In this document: piece after piece, positions 10,728 through 21,877 of the stretch
How the letters are laid out: every line of letters starts with the position of its first letter
Numbering within the stretch: the first letter of the stretch is position 1
NCBI GenBank assembly: GCA_033725935.1
Contig: MU867069.1
Coordinates: forward strand, 679,252-743,251
Source of the DNA: Cladorrhinum sp. PSN259
Taxonomy: Eukaryota; Ascomycota; Sordariomycetes; Sordariales; Podosporaceae
Length of the DNA stretch: 64,000 bases
Reading direction: 5' to 3'
Translations under genes and position numbers: made by a program
Notes under the pieces: generated by a model
Told to the model about the DNA's origin: nothing
Database searches by the model: none
What the model saw: the letters and a program-made list of their open reading frames with translations, nothing else

Positions 10728-11753
10728 ATGTCGATAACATCAGAAGAAGATGTCGAGGAGGATGCAGCTCCGCTCTCAATCTCAGACGCAGATGATCGGT
10801 CACCGTCGCAGCACGACTCCTCAGACTCGAACCATCACGATTCCGATCTAAACGGGCATCTCGACAACAAAAATGACCACAACGAACAAGGAGAGGAAAT
10901 AGATAACCTCTCCTCCAACTCCATTTCCGGTTCCGATTACGACTCAGACGACATTTCAGACGACGACGATGAAAACAATCACTTCCCACCGAACCCACAA
11001 CCATTCTCCCAACACACATTTGCCCCCCCATTTTACGGCCGTCCTCCGACGCCATTACCGCCTTCCCCTTCTCTCACCTCCTTACTTCGTCCGTCTAGAC
11101 CTACGACGCCCGACGCATCAGATGACGAACAGCATCTAGGAGAACCATTACCACGTGCCAGGCCGAAAGTGCCTACGTACGAGTACTACGGTTTTGTGTT
11201 GTACCTCTTCAGCAGTCTCTCATTCTTGATATACTTGCTGTGGAGCTATTTGCCGTCTCCGTTTCTTCAAGCGTTAGGGATCGATTACTACCCCAACAGG
11301 TGGTGGTCGTTGGCCGTGCCGAGTTTTATAGTCATGTTGCTGGTTTACATATACGTGGCGCTGGCGGCGTACAATGTAGAGATCTTGACGCTGCCGATGC
11401 AGAGCATTGAAACTGTTGTCGACCAGGCGGCGCAGGTTGCCGTTGTTGATGGGAGGGGAAGGATCAAAGCTGGACGAAAGAGGGAGAAGAACAGGAGGGA
11501 GCAGCAGATTGGCAGCATGTGGAGGGATAGTAGGGAGAACAGGGAGAGGGAAAAAGAGAGGGAGAGGGAGAGGTTGATTTTGCCGGGCGGGGGTCTGAAT
11601 TGGAGGGAGGTTTGGAATGAGGGGACCGATGCCGTTATGGACGTTCCGCTTGCTGGGGTTTGTGAGGTCTTGTATGGGGATGTTGGAAGGGACAAGCGGG
11701 AGTGGGAGGAGGATGGGGAGGAGGATGGGGAGAATGTTATTACGAGAATTTGA
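10728..11753 (+). CDS. GPI19: PIG-P family subunit of the GPI-GlcNAc transferase
   Basis: A single exon of 341 residues. PIG-P/Gpi19 is a small subunit of the ER enzyme that moves GlcNAc onto phosphatidylinositol, the first step of GPI-anchor synthesis. The family core is clear: a YEYYGFVLYLF start to a first membrane segment (about 151-174), a short loop with the signature YYPNRWW, and a second membrane segment (about 193-215) ending near YNVEILTLP. Most PIG-P proteins are 120-160 residues. Here a disordered, very acidic N-terminus of about 145 residues is added, together with a C-terminal tail holding an extremely charged run (EREKERERERL). The start at 10728 is chosen over an upstream in-frame ATG at 10473 because the acidic region begins there. 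The low-complexity ends look like lineage additions. Confidence 0.85.
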   Translation: MSITSEEDVEEDAAPLSISDADDRSPSQHDSSDSNHHDSDLNGHLDNKNDHNEQGEEIDNLSSNSISGSDYDSDDISDDDDENNHFPPNPQPFSQHTFAPPFYGRPPTPLPPSPSLTSLLRPSRPTTPDASDDEQHLGEPLPRARPKVPTYEYYGFVLYLFSSLSFLIYLLWSYLPSPFLQALGIDYYPNRWWSLAVPSFIVMLLVYIYVALAAYNVEILTLPMQSIETVVDQAAQVAVVDGRGRIKAGRKREKNRREQQIGSMWRDSRENREREKERERERLILPGGGLNWREVWNEGTDAVMDVPLAGVCEVLYGDVGRDKREWEEDGEEDGENVITRI

Positions 11754-12154
11754 AAAGAGGCATGTCATTTTTGGGATTTTTTTTCTCTCCGTCGTCATTA
11801 TTACCTATTCTGATACCCCCATTAATTTAGTTGGAGGCGTTTGTGAAAAACATGTGATATTTCAAAAGCTAAGGTAGATATTTCACCTTCCTTGAAGGCA
11901 TTGCTGAGAGAGCTCCTGCGCCAAGCCTTCCAGGGTACCCAGGTAACGGGCCCACTTTTCAAGACGCGGTCTTGCGCCCCTCGCCCTTGAGCTTTAGGAA
12001 CTTGATCATAAAAGCTTCCAGCTCCAAGCACATACACCCTAGAACTCAACCAGACTCGTCAGCAGTGTACTGCATCAATTCAATTCGCATCGGTTGTTAT
12101 TACACTCTCCATTCATAACCACATAAACCATCAAGACATCAGAATCATTACGCC
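11754..12154. promoter_or_regulatory. GPI19-ARP4 intergenic region
   Basis: 401 bp between two genes on the same strand. The last ~100 bp before the ARP4 ATG are A/C-rich, typical of a fungal 5' leader. I see no other feature. Confidence 0.5.
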
Positions 12155-13640
12155 ATGTCACAACAAGTGCTCTCGTCGGCGGTGCAGCCGACAGATGTCT
12201 ACGGCGGAGGTGAGTTTACTTTGCAATGCACCCACATAGTCTCTGCTGCTCCCTTCCGCTCGGCTGACCACATTCTTTTGCTCAGACGAGGTCTCTGCCC
12301 TTGTTCTTGACCCAGGCTACTGCTACACACGCGGCGGTTTTGCAGGTGAAGAGATGCCCAAAGTCGTCATCCCATCTTTCTACGGCCACGTCAACGGTCG
12401 CGACCGATTTGGCGGCAATGCTTTGACCATGGAACCACGTGAAGGCCTCGAGGTCCGTAATTACATGAACAAAGATGGCGTTGTCGAGAATTGGGACGCC
12501 GCTACGAAGTCATGGGAATATGTGCTCCTCAAGCGTCTCCAGCCACCCAAGCCAACGCCAGTGAGCAAGAACGGCCTCAACGTGGGCGACGATGGCGATG
12601 TCGCAATGGAGGAGGGCGCAAATGGGGAGGCCGCTGAAGAGATGGAGAAGCCTCTTTTCGATACCCCGCTACTGATGACGGAGGCGCCATGGAACTCCTC
12701 CAAGGCCCGTGAGAAGGCGATCGAGATTGCGATGGAGAGTTGGGGAACACCCGGCTTCTGGCTCGGCCGCAATCCTGTGCTGTCTTCTTTCGCAGCAGGA
12801 AAGGCCACCGCATTGGTGATAGACGTTGGCGGTGCTCTTACAAGTGTTACTGCCGTGCACGATGGTATGGTTCTTAAGCGGTCCATTCAGAAGTCACCGG
12901 TTGGTGGTGTCTGGCTCAGCAGCCAAATCCGCTCCCTGTGGGAGAACAGCGACCCCAAGGTCAACGTTGTCCCAAGATTCATGGTCGAAAACAAGAAGCC
13001 CGTTGAGGCTGGCGCACCAGCCGAGGCTAGATTAAAAACTTTCGACTTCCCAATCACCGATTCGTACCGAGCATACAAGGAGGAACATGTCGTCAAAGAA
13101 TTCAAGGAGTCGGTGGTTGAGGTCTGGAGAGGGCCTGGACGCTTCCTTGTGCCCGGAAGTGAAGAGTACGTCAGAAACCAGCCTGGCCGCGTCTTCGAGA
13201 TGCCCGACGGCTTCAACCAGATGTGGCGCGAACAGCGATACCGCGTGTCAGAAGGCATGTGGGACGAGAACGCTGCATACCCGCCTTTGCCCAGCAACGA
13301 GACACGCCTCACCAAGGCACAGACCATTCCCGGCCTCATCAAGGCCTCGCTCGACGGAGTGGATGTCGACTTACGGCCTGCACTATTGGGTAATGTTGTC
13401 GTTACTGGCAGCACAAGTCTTCTCAATGGCTTCAATGACCGACTTAACAATGAGCTCGCGGCTCTTTACCCCGGCGTCAAGATCAGGATTCATGCGGCGG
13501 GCTTGACCAGCGAGAGAAGGTTTGGTGCTTGGATAGGAGGAAGCATTCTTGCTAGTTTGGGAACCTTCCACCAGATGTGGATCTCCAAGAAGGAGTATGA
13601 GGATAACGGTGCAGGTATTGTGGACAAGCGCTGCAAGTAG
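12155..13640 (+). CDS. ARP4: Actin-related protein 4 (chromatin remodelling)
   Basis: Spliced as 12155-12209 and 12286-13640, giving 469 residues. The 76-nt intron has donor GTGAGT and a CTGAC branch point, and splits an Asp codon at the start of EVSALVLDPG. Arp4 is a shared subunit of the NuA4 acetyltransferase and the SWR1 and INO80 remodelers, where it pairs with actin in a nuclear module. The actin fold is visible: a phosphate-1 loop (LDPGYCYTRGGFAGEE), a phosphate-2 loop (LVIDVGGALTSVTAVHDG), an adenosine-loop motif (GNVVVTGSTSLLNGF), and the family ending (GGSILASLGTFHQMWISK, then a final GIVDKRCK). An Arp-specific insertion after the first subdomain (around residues 80-110, acidic) is present. 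Length fits fungal Arp4. I see no defects. Confidence 0.95.
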
Positions 13641-14448
13641 GGTATACCTGACTTCAGATCCTCAACGATGGACCTGGGACAGACGGGGTAGCAAACCGGA
13701 CTTGGACTTGAGGATCGAGAGGAAGCTGGGCATGAATTTAAGAACACAGAGCTGGAGAAAATTAGAGATAGTGGTCCTCAGGGCACGGAGAAGGTCAAGG
13801 GCAATCATGCTACGGAATCTGATTCTGATTTGGATACCGATTCGGAACTTGTATCCGAGTCGGATGAAGATTATGTTCCCTCTTCTGAAGAGATTTGAAG
13901 CTTGTGGTCAGGTTTGTAGTGGTCGGATTAGCGGTTGGGGTTTTCTTTTTCTAGTTTTTGTCTGAAGCTAAAGCTTGTGGCGTATAGGGTTTATTCTGTA
14001 TCAAGGGATGAAAGGAACAGCTTATCTGGAGCTGTGATAGAGCGGAGTACGGTTTTTCTATATCTTGATTTTGTTCCACTCATTAAATCAAAAGTAAAAG
14101 GGTGCTGCTAGGTGGGCACTATCTAGTGAATGAGGTGTCAGTAATAACAGCGTATAAGGAAGATTGTTTTCGTGGTGTTTGTAGTCTAGTAGTCTCGGGA
14201 ATTGTGGACTTTACTCTTCTCTCTCATCTCTTATCCCTATGACTTGATTCGTCGTCCTGTCTGCTCGATTATATACAGTCATTGTATTTACTGCTGAGTT
14301 CTTCTTGGTATACCTTGGAGCGCTGTCACCTTTTTCTAATCTTATCTCCGGTCTCGTAAGAAAATGAATCATGTATTGGTTGTTTGTGTTCTGGTCTGCC
14401 TGTACTATTTTAAATGTAATGTCTGTTGAAGAAAACCTCTCCCTCAAC
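13641..14448. other. Convergent 3' intergenic region
   Basis: 808 bp between ARP4 and the DSD1-like gene, whose ends face each other. It is AT-rich in its second half and holds only short chance open frames. No RNA gene or repeat was seen. Confidence 0.6.
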
Positions 14449-14758
14449 TCACCAACCCCTCCACCTAGGCCAAACATCAACAACCCGATCCTCTTTATCT
14501 TTGCCTAAGCTGCTATCCACTATCAAATAATAATCAAAGCAGGCGCCGGCGATGCAAGCGTGATTGGGCCAGATGCGGACCCTGTCTCCATACTTTAGCT
14601 CAGCTGCTGCTGCCTCCTCGTCAGAAGAGCCTCCGCCGTGCCAGGTGAGTATCCCGTGCTCCTGGCTTATCCTGCCTACCTGCCAGCCGGTGTAGTCGGA
14701 AGGGAAATTAGGACCTAGACTCGAAAGGTTTTGGAGTTGGAGCGGCGGCGGCGCTGTC

Positions 14759-14791
<33 letters not shown>

Positions 14792-16046
14792 CCCCTCCAA
14801 GGCATTACAAATCCCCAGCCTTGGTAGTCTGGTTGTCCTGGGATTTTGGACTTGTCGGCGAGGGGTTCCCGGCCGAGGGAGAGACAACCTGCGTTTATCA
14901 GGATTTCGGGGGTTTGGTTGTTGTTGTTGTTGGTGGCGCCGCGGGATGGGTAGACCGAGGCCACCTCGGCGAGGACGGTGATTGCTATGTCGGAGGATTT
15001 CATCAAGGTTGAGTCCCGGGCGTGGGTTGCTAGTTGCTGGAGGTCGAGCGTCGTGCTTTTGGGCGGGGTTTTGTTAGTATATAAGTTTGATATAACAGGG
15101 GAAAGGAAGGAGAGAGAGAGGGAACGGACTAAACTCCCGCGTGGACTTCAAGTCGATAGCCGTCTTCTTGTCTCCATTTTATGAAGAGGTCTTGCAGTTC
15201 TTTTGTGGTGGGGTCAATATCTGCCGTGTTAGTGTTCGACAGGAAGTCCGGGTGCTGAATAGTGGTGGCGGTGGGCGTTGCCCCGGCTGATAATACCAAG
15301 GGATGGCCTGGAGAGGTCTTGCTCCTCACTTCCTCTGCTACGGCCGCCAGGGTGGTGAACTCGTCTGCCAGCGTCTTCAGGGCGGCCCAGTCTTCGCGAT
15401 GGCCGTAACTGTAGCCTGCGTGAATGTAGAGACCGTGGAGGATGCACGAGCCGGCTTTTTCTGAGGCGAGGACGGCTTCAATGAGTTCTGAACATCTGGG
15501 CGTGTTGGGAATTACGCCTGCTCTGCGATAGCCTCCGTCGATTTTGATGAACACCAAGGGAGGATGTGCACCGGGGGTCTTGGTGATTGCTTCCACTGCT
15601 TGGAGCTGGGATGGGTCATCGATCATGAGAGTAAGGGATCCGGGACCGAGTCGGGCTGTGAGTTTTGCTAGACGGGGGACGCCGGATGCAAAAAGGGGGA
15701 AGGACAAGAGAACGTTGACATCTCGGCCCTTGGATTGGTATTCTTTGAGGAGAGGGGTGATGTTCTCTGCTTCGATGATGGTTGAGACGACGAGTAAGAC
15801 GGGTGTTGTCTTGTTATCACCCACTTGGAGCCGAGTGAGCTCCTCAGTCTTGTGAGTCTTGATGTGGGGGCGCCACAGGAGGTCGAGTCTCTCAGCTGCT
15901 TCGAGCATGCGTTCACAGTTGATTTTGACTTTGGCCAGGTCTAGGATGACCGAAGGGGTCGGAACCTCGTTGAGGGTTTTGCCTACATATTCTGCTTGGA
16001 GTTGCTCCTTGAGCTGAGCAGTAGCCGTGGGTTCGGAAGGAGACAT
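14449..16046 (-). CDS. DSD1: D-serine dehydratase-like PLP enzyme (fold type III)
   Basis: Spliced as complement 15130-16046 and 14449-15055, giving 507 residues. The intron of 74 nt has donor GTCCGT, an ACTAAC branch and acceptor AAAAG; the junction reads HAGVYTTLDLQQLAT. The family comprises eukaryotic D-serine ammonia-lyases and D-threonine aldolases, which share an alanine-racemase-like PLP barrel plus a zinc-binding C-terminal domain. The PLP lysine is probably Lys63 in RPHIKTHKT. The C-terminal zinc pair is visible as His471 and Cys473 in WPNHACIAGACF, which fits D-serine dehydratase (D-serine to pyruvate and ammonia). A poly-Ser run from a (AGC)n repeat (about 14759-14791) lies in a surface loop. 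The start at 16046 (MSPSEP) is preferred to upstream in-frame ATGs, which would translate apparent leader sequence. D-threonine aldolase activity is the main alternative. Confidence 0.88.
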
Positions 16047-16168
16047 GATGAAGTCAATGTTTGCTTGTTTGTGTTTGTGATTATTATTATATAGAAAAAA
16101 GGATATGTATTCAGATGTGATTATCATTACTCCCATCGTCGACCCCACAACCCACCCCCGCGACACCC
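16047..16168. promoter_or_regulatory. DSD1-side promoter remnant next to the TIR element
   Basis: About 120 bp, AT-rich close to the DSD1 start and C-rich next to the element. If the element is an insertion, it lies only ~120 bp upstream of the DSD1 start codon and may have separated or altered its promoter. Confidence 0.4.
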
Positions 16169-16575
16169 GCTCCCTGCCCACGGAATAATGGAGACTGCAA
16201 GTAGCACCCTCTCAGTACTAACACAACCACATTTTCACCATTTTCCTATATAGTAAATTGATTTTTATTTCAATATAATATTTAGGTATTAGAGAATCGC
16301 ATGTTAAAAGATAATACGTGGTAAAATATCCAGTATGCGTAGAAAGGAGTCGGGAATGCATTAATAGAAGCTGAACAGGCGTAGAAAGGAGTCAGGAATG
16401 CATTAATAGCAACCGAATAGGCGTAGAAAGGAGGTAGAAATATATTAACAGAAGCTGAATAGGCGTACAAATAAGTGAAATAGGCATACTATGGTAGGAA
16501 AGTGTGAATTGGGCGTGCACCGCGCTATTAAGTATTAGATTGTACGCAGTCTTCGTTTTTTCGTGGGCAGGGAGC
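16169..16575. mobile_element. MITE-like element with imperfect terminal inverted repeats
   Basis: GCTCCCTGCCCACG at 16169-16182 is matched exactly by its reverse complement at 16562-16575. The similarity continues inward for about 30 bp, ending in GGAGACTGC against GAAGACTGC, with a handful of mismatches. The interior is AT-rich, unlike the flanks, and contains a 42-bp tandem array. At 407 bp with no transposase this has the form of a non-autonomous DNA transposon. I see no clear target-site duplication, so the family is not assigned and a non-transposon inverted repeat is possible. Confidence 0.5.
16337..16484. repeat. 42-bp degenerate tandem repeat inside the TIR element
   Basis: Units starting with GCGTAGAAAGGAG-like sequence begin at 16337, 16379, 16421 and 16463, an exact 42-bp period with a partial last unit. 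Because 42 is a multiple of 3, the minus strand stays open from 16470 to 16282 and would encode a 14-residue repeat of the form YAYSxxxNxFLxPF. Copies differ by several substitutions. No known domain is recognised, so coding is not claimed. Confidence 0.8.
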
Positions 16576-17079
16576 TAGGCTTTGATGACTCAACTGCAAG
16601 TAATTTGAACTATATATAACAGGCAACCTCCCCCACCTGGTAGATGCCAAAAAGGGTTACGAGTCTGGCAGGAAACGGTCTCTGAAATTAAAAGTCTTTG
16701 GGGATTCTGGAACAGAGCTCTGAGCGAACCCCACGTTCAACAAGGGTACCCCACCTTGCACCACCAAACTCATAAGTGGACCCACCTGTCATTCGCATTC
16801 CGGGGAGCAGGATTCCCAGTAAGTTCTTGGCGCGACTTTGCTTCGAGACCGCGGACCACATCCTTACCTAACGAGTGAAAGTGACTGCAAGCAAGCCAAA
16901 TACAAAGTCGCCAGCGTCCACCAAACCTCTCACCCTCACTGCCACTTCGAGTGCAACCCAGCGCGCGCCGATTTTTCCACCAGCGCAGATGGCATGATCT
17001 GAACGACCATCACAACCAGCGCAATCGTTGGGGAGGACTCGAGAGGCGATCGCGCGACTTACCCATCAATTCAATCACC
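16576..17079. promoter_or_regulatory. TAF1 5' flank
   Basis: About 500 bp leading to the TAF1 start. A TATATATA-like stretch occurs at about 16610-16620. An in-frame ATG at 16951 would add 43 basic residues with no conserved signal. Confidence 0.5.
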
Positions 17080-20000
17080 ATGGCGGCCGACAACGAGGAT
17101 CTTGATTTCGCTACTCTCACCGACGACGCATGGAAGGACCAAGAGGCCCGAGATGAAGAGGTCATCAATCAGCTTAGCACTGCTGATGCGACCAACAACG
17201 TACTGGGCAACATCCTCGGCAAGATCGCATCTGGCGCCGCCATCAGCCAGGTCGGCAAGGCCGCCAATGCCATCGATTTCGAAGACATCGACCTGAGCGA
17301 CGAAGACGATTTACCCGAAGAAGAGGAGGCTACCGGAGCTCACCTAATTGACGGAATAGATGACGACGATGATGATCTTTTCGGCGATGCGCCTTCTTCA
17401 CCACCAGGTCCCGACGGTCTTCGGTCGTCCCCCAACCCATTTGGCGACGGCGATGCCGATGCTGCCTCGGACGTCGCTGAGCAAGATGATGACCGCATGG
17501 ATATCGATGATCAACCCCGTCGCGATTCGATAGAAGATCTGCGGGCGCTGAACTTCGACCTCGATGCTGACCCGAACGATGCCAACCAAGACCCGAACAT
17601 TCCTCCTGTTGCCGAGAATCTTGTCGAGGCCGTTAAACAAGCATTCCCAGCATTCAAGGTAAATGCCGTTCTTAGTTGGAACGAGCTTATTCACCAAAAA
17701 ACCGCCGAATGGTTCTTCAAATTCCCTGGGAAACCTCCCCGGCCTATTGTCCCAAGCAAGCTCAGTTTGGAACTCGAAGCCGATCAAGAAAAGTTGTTCC
17801 GCATCCCGGGTCCCGCCGTCTCATCCGTCTATCAGAGGATCAGGGAGGCCGAGCTTCGGGGCCTTTTCTCTCTCGAGGAACCCGAGCCGATAGAGCAGGC
17901 CGACCTCGAGGTGTTCAATGTTGACGACGACGAGTCCGAATCTGAGCGTGTAGCAGGCTACAGCCTTCATGACATAGCTTTGGTTTGCGATGACTGGGAT
18001 GAGATGATTGGGATCGGCGATCTGCTTGCTAAGCATCACCCAGAGCCAGCGTCTGAAAACACCAAGCACATTAAGGATGAGTTTGATGCAGATGACGATG
18101 ATGCAGAAGCGGATGCGGAGGAGGATTGGGACATGATGTTCCTTGGTGGCTCCGATAAGAAGAAACGGAATATTGAGATACCCAAGGGTCTTCCCCCTAT
18201 TCCACGCTTCACAGCACCCAACTTTGACAACTTTGAGGAGGCGACCGCAAAACTTGGAAAGCGTGTCATTCTCGACATGAACGATCCTTATCTTCTCGTC
18301 GACGATGTTGAGTCGGAGCGTGCAGCAAAGCGCCGCAAGACCCAGCACAAGACTGTTCGCATGGCCAACGGCAAACTAGGCCGCGAGCTAACACAACGAT
18401 TTAACTTCTCTTCAGATACCGCATACGAAGCCTTGGGTGAGAACAGCCAGAGCAAGGTTCGGGCAACGTTGGCCTCGATCCCTGTTGAACACAGCATGAC
18501 GGCTCAGCGCCTTGCTTGGCCCTACTACAGGGTCAAACTTGCTGCAAGTGATCCACATAGTTATCACCGACCACAGTTCCATCCACGAAAGGACGCAATG
18601 CACGCTATCAGGTTTAACAAGCCTAATAGTGCGAAGCGGAGGCAGATGAGGACAAAGAAGATCTCAGAAGCCTTCAAGTCGTCGATGGATCTGACACTTA
18701 ACGATAATTCGACTGCGATCCTCTTTGAGTACTGCGAGGAGGTACCAGTTGTGTTGTCTAATTTCGGTATGGGTCAAAAGATTATCAACTATTACCGCCG
18801 CTCCAAAGGCACCGACTCACGGCCGGAGAAGCGGGAGCTGGGCGAGCCTTACATCCTCATGCCTGAAGACCGCTCCCCATTCGCAATGGTTGGGCAGGTT
18901 CACCCCGGCGAAACGGTGCCGACTTTGCACAACCAGATGTTCCGCGCTCCAATCTTCAAGCACACCCCGAGAAATACAGACTTCATCATCGGTCGCAGCT
19001 CAACCGGCAAGTCAGGCTCCAGCTGGTACATCCGCAACATCGACCATATCTTCGTGGTTGGTCAGACTCTGCCATCCATGGAGGTACCTGGACCTCACTC
19101 CCGGCGTGTAACAAATATTGCCAAGAATCGGCTGAAGATGGTTTCATATCGCCTTCTTCGCAAGAGCAACAACGTCACCCTCACGGACATTACCAAGCAT
19201 GTTGCCGAGTCGAACGAGTCGCAGAACCGCCAAAAGCTCAAGGAATTCCTCGTTTTCCGCAAAGTAGAGCGTAATTGGACGCTTCCGGACGGTGAGGAAC
19301 TGATGGCTGAGTCCGAAATTCGATCTCTTGTTCGACCAGAGGAAGTTTGTCTGTTGGACTCCATGCAGGTCGGCGCTCACGAGCTTGAAAATGGTGGTTA
19401 TGAAGTCAACGATTCCATCTTCAAGGACGATGAGAACCTTGAGGCCGGTGATGAGTTACCACCCGATGCTCTCGCTAACAAGATGGCTCCGTGGAGACTC
19501 ACCAAGGCTTTCATCGATGCTAGCCATGGCAAAGCAATGATCGCCGTCCATGGCGCTGGAGACCCAACTGGCAAGGGTCTCGGAGTCAGCTATCTTCGCA
19601 CATCCATGAAAGGCGGCTTCCTTGAGCAGTTGCAAGGCCCCAACGCTACCTCTGCTGATGCCATTGAGCGACAGCGCAAGGCGAACGGCGGGCACATGTA
19701 CAATGTCAAGAACCAGGACAGCTTGTACACTGAATCGCTCAAGCAAATTTGGGATCGCCAGCGGGCTAGCTTGGAGGATGCTCAGGAGCACGACGACGAC
19801 GATATCCTTCAACAGGAAGATGAAGATGACCGCTTCAATATGCAGAGCCAAGTAGCGCAGACGCCTGCGGTTCCTGATGGTGTCAGTCAGATCAGTCAGA
19901 GTCAGGCTAGTGCACTGAATATGCGGAAGATGAAGATCGTCAGAGAGGTGAAAGGCGAGAACGGCGAGATTCAAACGGTTACCGAGATTGTTCATGATCC

Positions 20001-20606
20001 TGTCGTCATTGCTCAGTATACCAAGAGGCGACGGCAGATGGAGTTTGAGAACATTGAGTAAGTTGACTTTTCGCCTCTCCATACTTGGGACGCGTTCGCT
20101 AACTTTTACAGCATTTACAATGTTAAACTTACCGGCGATCCAGAGAAAGATGCCATCATTCTCGAGAAGTAAGTTCCTTTTCCTTGAAGCTACTCCATAC
20201 AGCCAACTTACATGTGTTCACCAGGGCCCGTATTGAGCAAGAACGTCTCGAGAAGAACAAGGAGCGCCGCAAGAAGCGTGAGAGGCAGAAGAAGCTCCAG
20301 CAGAAGAGCAAAGACGGCGTTACTGGCGGTGATGAAGGATCACCCGAGCCATCCTCTGACAAGGTGATTGGGACGACAAGGAAGTGTGCCAATTGCGGCC
20401 AGGTCGGCCACATCAAGACCAACAAAAAGTGCGTATGCGAAGGTGACCCCGTGGGTGACGTTTCTGGAGACGACGAAGACGTGGCGGTGCATCAATCCAT
20501 TGAGATTGATGAGGGAGTTCCCCGCCGCAATCGAAAGCCTCGCAAGTCCCGAGCTGGAACTGCGAAGAAGATAAGAGAGGATCTACAAGATGCCCGGCGT
20601 TGGTGA
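17080..20606 (+). CDS. TAF1: Transcription initiation factor TFIID subunit 1
   Basis: Spliced as 17080-20057, 20112-20168 and 20225-20606 (introns of 54 and 56 nt), giving 1138 residues. TAF1 is the largest TFIID subunit, contacting TBP, TAF7 and promoter DNA. The acidic N-terminus (about 1-180) fits the TBP-binding region. The conserved central DUF3591 block spans roughly residues 400-900, with stretches such as EYCEEVPVVLSNFGMG, YYRRSKG, PFAMVGQVHPGE, HTPRNTDFIIGR and APWRLTKAFIDASHGKAM. Near the C-terminus is the TAF1 zinc knuckle, C-x2-C-x4-H-x6-C at about 1066-1081, after a KERRKKRERQKK helix. There are no tandem bromodomains or N-terminal kinase, as in other fungal TAF1 proteins. The start at 17080 has a strong context (CACCATGG). 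Confidence 0.95.
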
Positions 20607-21532
20607 TTTACGGATTTGTTTCGTTCATCATATGCTTTCCGGGTGGTAGACCTCTGTTTCTTCCCTCGCTTTCGCTTTTCTCTTCTTCTCTTATCCCCTC
20701 TCTCCTCTCTTTTTTTCTTGTTTCTCTGCTCTTTTTCTCCTTTTTTTCCGTTCTCTTATTTCTCATTCTGTTTTTCACTTTGCATTAGCTAACGGTTGAT
20801 TTTTCCCCTGCTTAAGACTCTGCCCTCTCCTCAATGGATCAAGACCGCGCGACCCCAACCCGGATGAGGCTGCCGGTCTCGGCTCGACTGCTGCGCCTGT
20901 GGCTGCCAGCTTCATAATGTAAGATAGTGTGGGTGAGAGACGGAAGAAGGACCACTTATTTGCAACTCGAGAGAAAGCGTTACGATGGGAAGTGGAGTCG
21001 ATGGAAATGCGTCGATGGAAATGGGAAAAGGTAAATTGACTGAGAATGAATAGTCATTTCTCCCATCGTTTTGACTCTGGTTGTTTTACGGAGTTCTTGC
21101 TTGAAGCGGTTTGCTTTACAGGCCCTAGGTTTAAGGAGTTTTCAAGGGTTTTTCCTCTTCGCTATGGGAGTGTGTCATGCTCCCTTACGTTATTATGTAG
21201 ACTGCACTTTTCTCTTCTCTGGGTTGATTGGGAAACGGCGTAGGGGTCAGGCATCATACAAACAAGAAGAGAGGGGAACACGGAGTTTTGGGGATTGGGG
21301 GTAGTGATAATTTGGGGTTGCTTTTGTTTCAGATTGGGGAGGGGAAGGTTGGAGTTGTCACTTCTTTGAAAATTTGAGGTATCCCATGCCGCTAAAAAGA
21401 ATGATGACCATTTCAAAATTGCTACCAACCTGTATGGTTACCAAATTATATTCAGCAGTCTTTGGACTCGAGACATCCACAGGTGCTTATCTGAAGTCAA
21501 AGTGTGGCCGAAGTTTCCGTTCGCTACTTGAG

Positions 21533-21696
21533 CTGTGACTACATGAATTTAGTCTTCCCTTGCCGAAGGAAGAAGTCCTTGGTTACCAGGTATGCACATT
21601 ATATGTGAATGACACTGTGACTACATGAATTTAGTCTTCCCTTACCGAAGGAAGAAGTCCTTGGTTGCCAGTTATGCACATTACATGTGAATGACA
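21533..21696. repeat. 82-bp tandem duplication
   Basis: Two adjacent copies, 21533-21614 and 21615-21696, begin CTGTGACTACATGAATTTAG and end AATGACA. They differ at only about four positions, three of them transitions. Each copy contains an imperfect TTCCCTT/GAAGGAA inverted motif. No coding sense is apparent. Confidence 0.85.
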
Positions 21697-21877
21697 GGTT
21701 GAACGAAAAGCAAGCAACTCTGAGGATGGCAACTGATGGTCCTGATTCCCTGTTTTTGATTCCCTCCTGACCTCTGCGCTAGGCGTCGTCGGATAAGTAC
21801 CACTTGGCAGAGGTGGTGGAGACTGGGCTCGTTGCGAGATGATCCTGTGTAATATGCCCCTCGGATGATGCCCGCTT

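Noticed and set aside
16951..17079. Upstream in-frame start for TAF1
   Set aside because: The 43 added residues lack similarity to TAF1 N-termini and the ATG at 17080 has a stronger context.
21533..21696. CRISPR-like array
   Set aside because: Only two adjacent copies, no spacers and a eukaryotic genome.
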